Source: an uncultured Thermoanaerobaculum sp.
Lineage (GTDB): Bacteria; Acidobacteriota; Thermoanaerobaculia; Thermoanaerobaculales; Thermoanaerobaculaceae
NCBI GenBank assembly: GCA_937934115.1
Contig: CALHAH010000013.1
Location: 1-64,000, forward strand
Length of the DNA: 64,000 nt
Direction: 5' to 3'
The notes under the pieces were generated by a model that was not told the origin of the DNA, searched no databases, and worked only from the letters and a program-made list of their open reading frames with translations. This document shows positions 8,723 to 17,464 of this stretch, piece after piece. Position 1 is the stretch's first letter. Each line of letters starts with the position of its first letter. The position numbers and the translations under genes were made by a program.

Positions 8723-9126
8723 ACGATGTGCCTAAACCTGACAGCACCTTTCGTTTGGTGCTTTTGGCAGCCAAACGAGCGGAACAACTGATTGAGGGAG
8801 CAAAACCTCGGCTGACAGACCACAACTGCTTTAAACCTACGACCTTGGCGCTCAAGGAGGTGGAGGCAGGGCTTGTCCCTTGGCGAATCCTCACGCCTGA
8901 GGAGTACGAGCGGTGGCGGGAGGAGGAGCTGGCCCAGCGGGAACAAGAAAAGGAGCGCGAGCTCACCATTGCCCCACCGCCACCGCCGGTAATCGAGCCT
9001 TTCGTGGACGTGGAGGAAGAAGAGGAGGAAGAGGAGCTGGAAGAAGTGGAGACCTTCCCTGCCGACGAAGATCTGGCGGAGCTGGAAAAATTTTCGGGCG
9101 AGGAGCTTTTGGACGAGGAGGGGTAA
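8719..9126 (+). CDS. rpoZ: RNA polymerase omega subunit
   Basis: Omega subunit of RNA polymerase, which helps fold and assemble the beta' subunit. The N-terminal half has the family features FRLVLLAAKRAEQLIEGA and KPTTLALKEVEAGLVPWR. At 135 residues it is longer than many omegas: the last 60 residues are a Pro stretch followed by a very acidic tail (a run of Glu near residues 98-110), likely disordered. Its place between gmk and coaBC supports the call. The ATG overlaps the gmk stop. Confidence 0.9.
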   Translation: MNDVPKPDSTFRLVLLAAKRAEQLIEGAKPRLTDHNCFKPTTLALKEVEAGLVPWRILTPEEYERWREEELAQREQEKERELTIAPPPPPVIEPFVDVEEEEEEEELEEVETFPADEDLAELEKFSGEELLDEEG

Positions 9127-10323
9127 GTGCGGGGTCGGGTGGTCTTGGGTGTGGGGGGTGGGATCGCTGCCTTCCGCGCCGTGGAGCTCGCCCGTGGCCT
9201 GGTGCACGCCGGTTGCGAGGTTCACCCCATCCTCACGTGCGCGGCGTCAAAGCTTGTAACGCCGCGGACCTTTGCGGTTCTCACTGGCCAGCGAGCTCAG
9301 GTTTCCCTGTGGCGGGATAGGGAAAGCCCGGGCATTGACCACACCGAGCTTTCGCGCATGGCGGACCTTCTGGTGATTTGCCCGGCTACTGCCAACCTCA
9401 TTGCCAAGATAGCCCACGGGGTAGCTGACGATGCCCTCACCACCTACGCCCTAGCGCACCGCCGGGCGGTGGTGCTTGCCCCTTCCATGAACACCGTGAT
9501 GTGGGAGAAAGCCGCAACGCAGGAAGCCCTCGGGCTCTTGCAGTCGCGGGGAGCGGTGGTTGTGCCGCCGGTTTTTGGTTTGCTCGCCGACGGCGAGGTG
9601 GGCATGGGCAAGCTGGCTCCGGTGGAGGAAATCCTGGCGACGTGCTTGGCCCACGTACCGAAGGTCGGGCCGCTTTCCGGTTTGCGTGTGGTGGTCACTG
9701 CCGGGCCCACCCGCGAGCCTTTGGATGCGGTGCGGGTCATCACCAACCGCTCCTCCGGGCGGATGGGTGTGGCCTTGGCTTTGCAAGCTCAACGCTTGGG
9801 TGCTGAGGTGCGGCTTTTGGCTGCCACGGGTGTGCCGGTGCCACCTGGGCTTTGGGTAGCTCGCTTCGAAAGCGCGGAAGAGCTTGCCACGCTTTTGGGC
9901 CAACATGTGCCGTGGGCCACGGTGGTTTTCCATGCAGCAGCGGTGGCCGACTTCCGCCCAACGCAACGGGCAACGGGCAAGCTGGATCGCCGGGAAGGAC
10001 CAGTGACCGTGGAGCTGGAACCGGTGCCCGACCTGGCGTTGGGGATTGCCAGCGCTACCCCCCGGCCCTACGTGGTAATTTTTGCCGCTGAGGAAAGCAA
10101 AAACCTAGCATCACGTGCGCACGCCAAGCTCATGGCCAAGGGCGCCGATGCGGTTTTTGCCAACCCCATTGACGAACCAGGGTTGGGCATGGAGGTGGAA
10201 GCTAACCGCGCGGAGGTTTGGACCAAAAGCGGTGGGCACTGGAGCTTTGCACCCAGTCCCAAGGAGCAGCTGGCGCGGGAGGTGCTGTTGGCGCTTTCAG
10301 GGGAAATGCTAGCGTTCGCATGA
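9127..10323 (+). CDS. coaBC: Bifunctional phosphopantothenate synthase/decarboxylase
   Basis: Dfp/CoaBC, 398 residues, for two steps of coenzyme A synthesis: coupling cysteine to phosphopantothenate (CoaB, C-terminal) and decarboxylating the product with FMN (CoaC, N-terminal). Seen: GVGGGIAAFRAVEL, the active His in DHTELSRMADLLV, ATANLIAKIAHG, PSMNTVMW, and for CoaB TNRSSGRMGVALA, FHAAAVADFRP and PDLALGI. Oddity: where CoaC enzymes have A-C-G-x-x-G-x-G-R this one reads ADGEVGMGKL, so the redox-active Cys is Asp. The start is GTG, directly after the rpoZ stop. It overlaps the next gene by 4 bases. Confidence 0.92.
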   Translation: MRGRVVLGVGGGIAAFRAVELARGLVHAGCEVHPILTCAASKLVTPRTFAVLTGQRAQVSLWRDRESPGIDHTELSRMADLLVICPATANLIAKIAHGVADDALTTYALAHRRAVVLAPSMNTVMWEKAATQEALGLLQSRGAVVVPPVFGLLADGEVGMGKLAPVEEILATCLAHVPKVGPLSGLRVVVTAGPTREPLDAVRVITNRSSGRMGVALALQAQRLGAEVRLLAATGVPVPPGLWVARFESAEELATLLGQHVPWATVVFHAAAVADFRPTQRATGKLDRREGPVTVELEPVPDLALGIASATPRPYVVIFAAEESKNLASRAHAKLMAKGADAVFANPIDEPGLGMEVEANRAEVWTKSGGHWSFAPSPKEQLAREVLLALSGEMLAFA

Positions 10324-11024
10324 GCGGCCGAGATTTAGCCCGCTACCTTTTGGATTTTGGCATCCAAGAGGTGCTCCTTGCGGAAAAAAGCGGCGGTCCA
10401 AGAGAGGAAGTGGACCCACTTTCCTTGCAGGACCTCGCTGCCCTGGCCAAAGCCTTGGCCAGTTGTCAGCGCTGCCGGCTGGCGAAAGGACGTACGCAGG
10501 TGGTGTTCGGGGTGGGTAACCCCAAAGCTCGGGTGGTTTTTGTGGGGGAGGCTCCGGGAGCGGAAGAGGACAGGCAGGGAGAACCTTTTGTGGGCAGGGC
10601 CGGCCAGCTCCTCAACTCCATGCTGCGAGCCTGTGGGCTTTCCCGGTCTCAGGTGTATATAGCTAACATCGTGAAGTGTCGGCCTCCCGGCAACCGCGAT
10701 CCCCAAGACGATGAAGCAGCTACCTGTTTGCCTTTCCTCAAAAAGCAGCTGTCGCTCATAAAGCCGGAGATCCTGGTGCTTTTGGGGAGAGTAGCCGCGC
10801 GCCACGTACTCGGCATTACCGCCCCCATTACCTCCTACCGTGGTACCTGGCGGCATTGGGAAGGCATGGATGTGCTTACCACCTTTCACCCTGCTTACTT
10901 GCTACGCAACCCGCAAGCCAAGCGCGAAGCTTGGGAAGATCTCAAAAAGCTTTTGGTGCGGCTATCGGGGGCGCAGCGTGGGAGGGTGGCGAATCCAGGG
11001 GGGGAGAGTACCGGCGTGGTATAG
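10320..11024 (+). CDS. Family 4 uracil-DNA glycosylase
   Basis: Type 4 (thermostable, iron-sulphur) uracil-DNA glycosylase of 234 residues, removing deaminated cytosine from DNA. Four cluster cysteines are visible: SCQRC near residue 45 and [10 protein letters not shown] plus TCLPFL near residues 120-140. Active-site motifs are [23 protein letters not shown] (residues about 78-100, N-terminal part shown for the motif G-E-A-P-G) and [11 protein letters not shown]. The first 45 residues are a family-typical leader. The ATG overlaps the coaBC stop (ATGA). This family is common in thermophiles, which fits the lifestyle guess. Confidence 0.92.
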   Translation: MSGRDLARYLLDFGIQEVLLAEKSGGPREEVDPLSLQDLAALAKALASCQRCRLAKGRTQVVFGVGNPKARVVFVGEAPGAEEDRQGEPFVGRAGQLLNSMLRACGLSRSQVYIANIVKCRPPGNRDPQDDEAATCLPFLKKQLSLIKPEILVLLGRVAARHVLGITAPITSYRGTWRHWEGMDVLTTFHPAYLLRNPQAKREAWEDLKKLLVRLSGAQRGRVANPGGESTGVV

Positions 11025-11028
11025 TGAA

Positions 11029-12744
11029 ATGCTCCCTATGCGTTGGCCTTTTTTCCGCTCGCTTCTGTACCCACTCACGGCGCTGTTGGTGGCGCTGGCC
11101 GTCATACCCGTGGCTCTGGTGGGTTTTGGTTTTTTTTCGTCTAACCGCGAGCAAATTGCCACCTTGGAAAAGCAGTACCTGACCCGCCAGGCGGTGGGTT
11201 TTGCCCGGGAGCTGGAGCTTTTCTTTGTGGACACGGTGGGCCGACTGGAAGGGCTGAGCCAAGCGCTGGCCGCCTCTGCCCCCGACGGCCTTCCCATGGA
11301 CCGCGTGCCTGCCGTCTTGGCGGAGGTGGTTCAGGCTAACCGTAGCGTCCTTATGCTGCGGCTCTTAGATCCGCAAGGAAACGGTCAGTTTGTGCAGAGC
11401 CGGCCTTTTCCCACTGGCGCTGAGGAACGGTTGAACCCGCTGTTGGCGCGGGCGTTTCAGGAAGGGTTGGCTAACCGGCCCGTGCGCGAGGACCTGGTGA
11501 CCCTTCCGGGGGAGCCACCGGTGGTCGTGGTGTCTCTTCCGGTTTTGGGGCGCCGGGGCGAGGTGCTGGGTGTGCTGCAAGGGGTTGTGTCTTTAGCCGG
11601 TATTACCGAGCGTTTGGGGGAGGAGGCGGCGCGCGGGGTGGTGGTGGATGTGGTGGACAGGAGGGGGCGGATCCTTTTTTCTTCGGAAGGCGATCGTTTG
11701 GGCAAGGACGCCTCGCAACACCCGCTGGTGGCCCAGTTCCTCCGCGCCCCGGGGGTGCGTCTGACCAAGACCTACGCCGATCCTTTTGGGGATCACGCTG
11801 AGGTTTTGGGTTCCCTTTGCCCCGTGGGGAACCCCCCGTGGGCGGTGGTTACCGCTCGTCAGGTGGAAGTGGCGTTTGCCAACCTGAACGCCATGGCCAA
11901 ACGCACCGCGGTGTTGGCCTTGGTTGCAGGCTTTCTGGCTACGGTGGCGGGGATGGCCCTGGCCCGGCGCATCACCAATCCCTTGCGCCAGCTGGCTGCT
12001 CTTTCTACGGCTATGGCCTCCGGGGACTTCACCAGGAGGGTGCCGGTAAATTCCGCCAACGAGCTGGGCCAGCTGGCGGAGAACTTCAACACCATGGCGG
12101 AAGAAATTGGCCGGACGGTGGCTTCGTTGCGGGAGGCGCTGGCGCAAAACCGTGAGCTTTTGGTGGATGCCATTCGCGCGTTAAGTGCCTCCATTGATGC
12201 CAAAAACCCCTACACTCGCGGCCACTCCGAGCGGGTAGCCCGGTACTCTGTGGCCATTGCCCGACACTTGGGGCTCAACGGCGAGGAACTACGCAAGGTG
12301 GAAATTGCTGCCCTTCTCCATGACGTGGGCAAGATCGGCATTGAGGACGCCATTCTTACCAAGCCCGAGCAACTTACCGATGCGGAGTTTGCCAAGATGC
12401 GTGCCCACCCCATCAAGGGGGCAGCCATCGTGTCTTCCATTAAGCTCTTGCGAGACATCATCCCAGGCATCCGCTCACACCATGAAAATTGGGCGGGTGG
12501 TGGTTACCCGGATGGCCTTTCCGGTGAAGCCATTCCCTTGGTGGCGAGGATCATTGCTGCCGCCGACGTGTTCGACGCCATGACCACAACTCGACCCTAC
12601 CAAAAAGCTCTTTCCTTGGATTTCGTACTTACGCGCATGCGGGATTTGGCGGGTACCAAACTGGATCCCCGGGTCGTGGACGCCTTTTTCTCCGCCCTGC
12701 GGGCCGGCGACCTGGTACCTTTGGGCGAGGTGGAGGTGGCATGA
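11029..12744 (+). CDS. Membrane sensor with HAMP and HD-GYP domains
   Basis: Likely c-di-GMP phosphodiesterase of 571 residues. Order: a membrane helix (about 10-35), a periplasmic Cache-like sensor region (about 40-280), a second helix (about 290-310), a HAMP linker (RRITNPLRQLAALSTAMASGD), a short coiled coil, then an HD-GYP domain. The catalytic HD is in ALLHDVGKIGI; the HD-GYP signature is in HHENWAGGGYPDG, with AAADVFDAMTT after it. All these residues are intact, so activity is expected. I start at 11029 (ATG, 4 nt after the glycosylase stop); ATG 11038 is equally possible, and a longer frame would overlap the glycosylase by 185 bases. Confidence 0.9.
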   Translation: MLPMRWPFFRSLLYPLTALLVALAVIPVALVGFGFFSSNREQIATLEKQYLTRQAVGFARELELFFVDTVGRLEGLSQALAASAPDGLPMDRVPAVLAEVVQANRSVLMLRLLDPQGNGQFVQSRPFPTGAEERLNPLLARAFQEGLANRPVREDLVTLPGEPPVVVVSLPVLGRRGEVLGVLQGVVSLAGITERLGEEAARGVVVDVVDRRGRILFSSEGDRLGKDASQHPLVAQFLRAPGVRLTKTYADPFGDHAEVLGSLCPVGNPPWAVVTARQVEVAFANLNAMAKRTAVLALVAGFLATVAGMALARRITNPLRQLAALSTAMASGDFTRRVPVNSANELGQLAENFNTMAEEIGRTVASLREALAQNRELLVDAIRALSASIDAKNPYTRGHSERVARYSVAIARHLGLNGEELRKVEIAALLHDVGKIGIEDAILTKPEQLTDAEFAKMRAHPIKGAAIVSSIKLLRDIIPGIRSHHENWAGGGYPDGLSGEAIPLVARIIAAADVFDAMTTTRPYQKALSLDFVLTRMRDLAGTKLDPRVVDAFFSALRAGDLVPLGEVEVA

Positions 12745-13517
12745 GGTCCATGAAGCTCGTGCTTTGCTGTGTTGGGTTGTTGCTCTTGCTGTGGGGGTGC
12801 GCCTCCTCCGGAAGGGGAACGGCGGAGTTGCCCCCGGGTATTGACCCTAAGGACCCGTTGGCAGCCACCATGCTGCTGCGGGAAGGGGAAAGCATGCTGC
12901 GGGATGGGCGCACTGACCAGGCTTTGGCGCGTTTTCGCGCGGCAGCTTCGCTGCAACCAGCCAACCCCGTGGTGCACAACTTTATTGGCTTGGCGTATTT
13001 GGCCAAAGGGGAGCCGGCGTCGGCAGTGGAGGCTTTTACCAGGGCCTTGAGTTTGGCCCCTACGTATACCGATGCCCGCAACAACCGCGGCATTGCCTAC
13101 CGCAGCTTGGGGCAACAGGCGCTGGCGGAGTCGGAGTTTCTGGCAGCGCTGCAAGATGTGACGTACGCCAACCGGGCGGGGGTTTATTTCAACCTGGGGG
13201 CTTTGTATTTGGCGCAGGGTAAGCTGGAAGCGGCCGAGGAAAACTTGCGGCGCGCCGCTACCCTTACTGGGCCGCCCGAAGCGTACGTGCTTTTGGGGGA
13301 TGTGCAGGAACGGTTAGGGAAGCTTGCCTCAGCGGAGGAAACGTACCGCAAGGGCATGCAAAGGGCCCCCGAAAGGGCCGATTTGCCTTTGCGCTTGGGG
13401 ATGCTGCTTTTGAATCGCGGCCGCGCCGCGGAAGCGCGGGAGTTGCTGCAAAAGGTGGTGGAGCTGGCCCCCGATTCCGGGGAGGCAGCACAAGCGCGGG
13501 TGCTTTTGGGCCGGTAA
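12741..13517 (+). CDS. TPR lipoprotein, PilW/PilF-like
   Basis: Protein of 258 residues with a lipoprotein signal (LLLLLWGC, so Cys20 would be lipidated) and about six tetratricopeptide repeats filling residues 45-255, with repeated A-x-x-x-Y/F-x-x-A-L-x-L-x-P spacing. The arrangement resembles PilW/PilF, the pilotin that helps the type IV pilus secretin assemble in the outer membrane, but no pilus genes lie in the window. A generic TPR lipoprotein is possible. It overlaps the HD-GYP gene (ATGA) and abuts the roadblock gene. Confidence 0.65.
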   Translation: MRSMKLVLCCVGLLLLLWGCASSGRGTAELPPGIDPKDPLAATMLLREGESMLRDGRTDQALARFRAAASLQPANPVVHNFIGLAYLAKGEPASAVEAFTRALSLAPTYTDARNNRGIAYRSLGQQALAESEFLAALQDVTYANRAGVYFNLGALYLAQGKLEAAEENLRRAATLTGPPEAYVLLGDVQERLGKLASAEETYRKGMQRAPERADLPLRLGMLLLNRGRAAEARELLQKVVELAPDSGEAAQARVLLGR

Positions 13518-13879
13518 TGCCCTTTCAGTACCTGCTCACCAACCTCATGGTGGATGTGCCCGGGGCGCATGGGGCCATTTTCCTGGACCCGGAGGGGGAG
13601 TTCGTGGAGTACGTCACCCGGCGTTCAACCCCGTACGAGCTGAAAGTAGAGGGGGCATACCATGGGCTCTTATTGCGTACGGCGGCGCGGCTCCTGCGGG
13701 GAGCCAAAGGTGGTGAGGTGGTGGAGGTGGCGGTGGCTGGAAGCGCACTGAAGGTTGTGTCCCGCCGTCTCAAGGGCGGGTATTACCTGGTGCTGGTCAT
13801 GGAACCCACTGCCCCCTTGGGTTTGGCGAGGAGAGCCGTGGAGGCCACAGCTTGGGCGCTTAATCAGGAAATTCCCTGA
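13517..13879 (+). CDS. Roadblock/LC7-like protein
   Basis: Cytoplasmic protein of 120 residues. The pattern VDVPGAHGAIFLDPEGEFVEY, then a hydrophobic helix, a strand region (GGEVVEVAVAGSALKVVSRRLKGGYYLVLVME, residues about 66-97) and a final helix match the roadblock/LC7 fold, whose members regulate small GTPases (for example MglB for MglA). No small GTPase gene is in the window; FtsY downstream is a GTPase but is not a known partner. The start overlaps the previous stop by one base. Confidence 0.6.
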   Translation: MPFQYLLTNLMVDVPGAHGAIFLDPEGEFVEYVTRRSTPYELKVEGAYHGLLLRTAARLLRGAKGGEVVEVAVAGSALKVVSRRLKGGYYLVLVMEPTAPLGLARRAVEATAWALNQEIP

Positions 13880-13900
13880 CAGTTTGCGGGAGGAGGAGCT

Positions 13901-14782
13901 TTGCAGTTTTTGCAGCGGCTACGTGGGCTTTTGGCAGCAAAAGGCGCCACGTTTTCCGAGGCGGGCGGCTTGGACCCGGAGGTGCTGGAAGAGGCCCTCA
14001 TTCTGGCCGACGCTGGTCCCGAGCTGGCCTTTCAGCTTGCCTCTGATCTCAGGAAAGCTCAGGCCAAGGGCCTGGTACCGGGGGGCGGGGAGCGAGCGTT
14101 CCTCAAGGAGAGGCTCCTGTCCTTTTTCCCCAAGACGCTCCCCACACCTACCCATAGGCCGGAAGTGGTGTTGGTGGTGGGCGTGAACGGCTCGGGGAAA
14201 ACCACCACCGCCGCCAAGCTCGCGGCGAAAATGGCTGTTTCCGGGGGCAGACCACTGCTTGCCGCCTGCGATACGTTTCGGGCGGCGGCAACGGAACAGC
14301 TGCAACTTTGGGCCGACCGCTTGGGGGTGGAGCTGGTGAGGCAGCGGGCGGGAGCCGATCCTGGAGCTGTGCTCTTTGATGCGCTAAAAGCTGCCCAAGC
14401 CCGCAACGCCACCCACGTGATTGCCGACACTGCTGGGCGTCTTCACACCAAGGACAACCTCATGCGGGAGCTGGCCAAGCTTTACAAGGTAGCCGCGCGT
14501 GTGGTTGCCGGTGCACCGCACCAGGTGCTTTTGGTGGTGGATGCCACCACCGGCCTTAACGGCTTGGTGCAAGCGCGGGAGTTTCGGCAGCAGGTGGGGG
14601 TCACTGGCGTGGTGTTGACCAAGCTAGATGGCACTGCCAAGGGCGGCATCGTGCTCGCCATTGCCCGTGAGCTCCAGCTGCCGGTGCTTTGGGTTGGCGT
14701 GGGCGAAGGGGTAGACGACCTCTTGCCCTTCGATCCTGAGGGCTTTGTGGATGCTCTTTTGGGAGAGCCCGAACGTGAGTGA
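13901..14782 (+). CDS. ftsY: Signal recognition particle receptor FtsY
   Basis: SRP receptor GTPase of 293 residues, targeting ribosomes that make membrane proteins. Seen: a short N domain, then G domain motifs [15 protein letters not shown] (P-loop), [38 protein letters not shown] and the closing [23 protein letters not shown], diagnostic for FtsY over Ffh. The acidic A domain is absent. The start is TTG at 13901 with GGGAGGAGG 5-6 bases upstream. It overlaps ribD by 8 bases. Confidence 0.95.
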   Translation: MQFLQRLRGLLAAKGATFSEAGGLDPEVLEEALILADAGPELAFQLASDLRKAQAKGLVPGGGERAFLKERLLSFFPKTLPTPTHRPEVVLVVGVNGSGKTTTAAKLAAKMAVSGGRPLLAACDTFRAAATEQLQLWADRLGVELVRQRAGADPGAVLFDALKAAQARNATHVIADTAGRLHTKDNLMRELAKLYKVAARVVAGAPHQVLLVVDATTGLNGLVQAREFRQQVGVTGVVLTKLDGTAKGGIVLAIARELQLPVLWVGVGEGVDDLLPFDPEGFVDALLGEPERE

Positions 14783-15881
14783 GTGGGCGGTGTGGATGCG
14801 GCGGACGTTGGAGTTGGCGGAGACCGGCCGCTACGGTGTCAGTCCAAACCCCATGGTGGGGGCTGTGGTTTTGGACGCCCAAGGACGTGTGGTGGGCGAA
14901 GGGGCGCATCTGCGGTACGGTGGTCCGCACGCTGAGGTGGTGGCGCTGGCAGCGGCGGGGGCAGCGGCGCGGGGTGGGACGCTGGTGGTGAACCTGGAAC
15001 CGTGCGTGCACTTCGGGCATACCCCACCGTGCGTGGATGCCATCCTCGCCGCCGGCGTAAGGCGTGTCGTTGTCGGCACCACTGACCCAAACCCACGTGT
15101 CAACGGTAAAGGGATTACTGCTCTTCGGGAAGCTGGGGTTGAGGTGCTGGTGGGGGTAGAGGAAGAAGCGTGCCGCGAGCTGAACCATCGCTTTCTGTTT
15201 TTTATGAGCCGAGGCTTGCCCTACGTGTCGCTAAAGATGGCTCTGACCCTGGATGGCAAGATTGCAGCTAAAGGTGGAAAATCGCGGTGGATTACCTCTG
15301 AGGCTTCGCGGCGGGCAGGGTACGCCTTGCGCGAGGAAATGGATGCGGTGCTGGTGGGTGTGGGCACGGTGCTGGCCGACGATCCGCGCCTTTTACGGCA
15401 CTTGGCCCTCAACCCCAACCCCAGGGTCTGGCGGGTGGTGTTAGATTCCCACTTGCGGACACCACCGACAGCCGCACTGTTTACCCACGATCCTGAAAGC
15501 GTGATGTTGTTTTGCCTCCAGGGGGCCGCCGCAGAGCGCCGACGGGAGCTGGAAGCCAAGGGGGCAAAAGTGGTGGAGGTGGGGGACGACGGAAAAGGCC
15601 GAGTAAACCTCCACGCGGTCGTAAAGGCATTGGCTTCCCGTGGCGTGAGCTCTGTGTTGGTGGAAGGTGGCGGCGAGGTGCATTGGTCTTTTTTCCAAGA
15701 GGGGTTGGCGCAACGATTGTACGCCTTTGTTGCTCCCCTGGTGCTTGGGGGGCGAGACGCGGTGCCAGCGGTGGGTGGCGGCGGATTTTCAGCGCCGCAA
15801 GAAGGGGTCAAGCTACGGTTCTTGCGGTGGGCGGAGCTTTGCGGTGATCTTGCGGTGGTGGCCGAGGTGATGGGTGTTTAG
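14775..15881 (+). CDS. ribD: Riboflavin deaminase/reductase RibD
   Basis: Bifunctional enzyme of riboflavin synthesis, 368 residues. The N-terminal cytidine-deaminase-like half has the zinc motifs HAEVVAL and EPCVHFGHTPPC; the C-terminal half is the reductase with SLKMALTLDGKIA, SRWITSE, DAVLVGVGTVLADDP and VEGGGEVHWSF. It starts at the GTG at 14775 ([10 protein letters not shown]), behind GGGAGAG; the upstream ATG at 14745 lies inside ftsY with no site. It overlaps ribE by 8 bases. ribBA and ribH are not in the window. Confidence 0.95.
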   Translation: MSEWAVWMRRTLELAETGRYGVSPNPMVGAVVLDAQGRVVGEGAHLRYGGPHAEVVALAAAGAAARGGTLVVNLEPCVHFGHTPPCVDAILAAGVRRVVVGTTDPNPRVNGKGITALREAGVEVLVGVEEEACRELNHRFLFFMSRGLPYVSLKMALTLDGKIAAKGGKSRWITSEASRRAGYALREEMDAVLVGVGTVLADDPRLLRHLALNPNPRVWRVVLDSHLRTPPTAALFTHDPESVMLFCLQGAAAERRRELEAKGAKVVEVGDDGKGRVNLHAVVKALASRGVSSVLVEGGGEVHWSFFQEGLAQRLYAFVAPLVLGGRDAVPAVGGGGFSAPQEGVKLRFLRWAELCGDLAVVAEVMGV

Positions 15882-16467
15882 CGGCATCGTGCAAGCGGTG
15901 GGAACCCTGGCCCGGCGTGTGCATGGGGGGTCCGGGGAGCGGTTGACCGTTACGGTGCAGTTACCTGGCCCGCCGATTGCGCTTGGGGAAAGCGTTGCCG
16001 TCAATGGGGCGTGTCTCACCGTTGAGGCGGTGGCTGGGGAAAACGTGCAGTTTTTTTGCTCGCGGGAAACCCTGGAGCGCACCACCTTGGGCTTGCTCCC
16101 TGTGGGCAGCAAGGTGAACGTGGAACGAGCCCTGCGGGTGGGGGATACGCTGGGCGGGCACTGGGTGAGCGGTCACGTGGACGCTAAAGCCCGGGTTTTG
16201 GCGGTACGCAGGGAGGGTGAGGGAGTGATTTTGCGGTGCGAGCTTTCCGCAAAGCTCGCACCTGAAATTGCGGAAAAGGGTTCGGTGGCGGTGGACGGCG
16301 TGTCTCTCACCGTTTCCCGTCTAGGTGGTTCTTGGTTTGAGGCAAGCCTGGTACCCTTTACCCTGCAGCACACCACTTTGGGGCAGCTGCGGCCGGGAGC
16401 TCTGGTGAATTTGGAAACCGACCTTTTAGCCAAGTACGTTCGTCGGGTGTTGGCGGCGAGAGTTTAA
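15874..16467 (+). CDS. ribE: Riboflavin synthase alpha chain
   Basis: Riboflavin synthase of 197 residues, dismutating two lumazines into riboflavin. It is built of two similar halves, each with the lumazine-binding signature: MFSGIVQAVGTL, NGACLTVEA and ERTTLGLL in the first, and GGHWVSGHVDAKARV, VDGVSLTVSRL, HTTLGQL and LLAKYV in the second. The start is GTG. Its position right after ribD supports the call. Confidence 0.95.
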   Translation: MFSGIVQAVGTLARRVHGGSGERLTVTVQLPGPPIALGESVAVNGACLTVEAVAGENVQFFCSRETLERTTLGLLPVGSKVNVERALRVGDTLGGHWVSGHVDAKARVLAVRREGEGVILRCELSAKLAPEIAEKGSVAVDGVSLTVSRLGGSWFEASLVPFTLQHTTLGQLRPGALVNLETDLLAKYVRRVLAARV

Positions 16468-16487
16468 GGTTTCGCGGGGAGGAGGCT

Positions 16488-17462
16488 TTGCGGCGCATTG
16501 AGCCAACGTACCCAGACCTTTTGCCCTTCACCCACCAGTTAGGCCACGTGCCTTTGGGTCCGGGGGGGTTGGCTTTGGATTTGGTGGGCATGCGGTTGCT
16601 GCGGGAGGCCATGCCCGCCTCCATGGGCGACAGTCACGTGCCTCGGCGTCCCCTGAGGTTTTTGGTTTACGCCAGCGTACTCCAAAACCGTCACCGGGCG
16701 GTGGAGAGGCTGTTGGCCGCCGGCTGTGGGGTGCTGGTGGTGGTTGATACGGAATTGGAAATCAGCGACCTGCCCTCGGCTTTAGCCCCCGAGCAGGTGA
16801 CGCTTATCAACCTTTGGCTTTCGCCCTTTTGGGGGGAGGTACCGATGGTATCGTTGGCCAGCTTCCGCGAAGAGGGTTTTGCCACCGGCACCCTTGTGGC
16901 CCTTACCCCGCAGTTCCCCATTCAGGGAAGCATGACCGAGGCCCTGGTGGCCGCTCAGAAAAGCGGTGCCCAGTTTGTCTTGTTTGCCCCTCTGTCTCTT
17001 TCCGGCGAGGACAAGCACTTGGCCTACGAAGCTGCCTTCGGCGAAGAGGGCAACGACGCTTTTGAGGACCTGCTGTTCCATACCGAACCCGTGGAGGTGG
17101 CCAAGGCCTTGGAAGTGCACGGAAGCAGCATGGCGCCGGAACTGGGGTTGCGAGAGGGTCTTTTGGGGCCAGGGACTGCTCTGTGCAAAGCCAGCTGCTT
17201 TGCGGCGGCCTGTTCGCTTTTGCTGTGGGCGCGTCGCTTGGACCTCTTGGATGGAGTGGCATCCCAAGGTTGGCGCTTGCGGCGAGCGGCCCAGGCCCTT
17301 TTGGTTTCCGGGAGGGATCCTTTTGAGCTCATGGAGGAGGACAACCTGCGTTTGGTGCCCGGCTTTGACGGCTGGGTGGAGGCGTTTGCCAGGAGCTTGT
17401 GGTCCCGGGACGGTGAGCCGTTTGTAAGCCTTTGGCTGCGTTGGTTGGGTGTGGCGCGTTAG
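16488..17462 (+). CDS. Unrecognised conserved-looking protein in the rib-hemW run
   Basis: I do not recognise this 324-residue protein. It is soluble, with no signal peptide or membrane helix, and alternates hydrophobic strands and helices (RFLVYASVLQNRHRAVERLL, GVLVVVDTELE, FVLFAPLSL), as in a TIM-barrel-like fold. It lacks the three-Cys radical SAM motif; its few Cys are in LCKASCFAAAC near residue 235. The start is TTG at 16488 with GGGGAGGAGG 5 bases before it. It lies 20 bases after ribE and only 2 bases before hemW, so it is co-transcribed with both and could act in cofactor metabolism, but that is only context. Codon pattern matches its neighbours. Confidence 0.6.
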   Translation: MRRIEPTYPDLLPFTHQLGHVPLGPGGLALDLVGMRLLREAMPASMGDSHVPRRPLRFLVYASVLQNRHRAVERLLAAGCGVLVVVDTELEISDLPSALAPEQVTLINLWLSPFWGEVPMVSLASFREEGFATGTLVALTPQFPIQGSMTEALVAAQKSGAQFVLFAPLSLSGEDKHLAYEAAFGEEGNDAFEDLLFHTEPVEVAKALEVHGSSMAPELGLREGLLGPGTALCKASCFAAACSLLLWARRLDLLDGVASQGWRLRRAAQALLVSGRDPFELMEEDNLRLVPGFDGWVEAFARSLWSRDGEPFVSLWLRWLGVAR

Positions 17463-17464
17463 CT

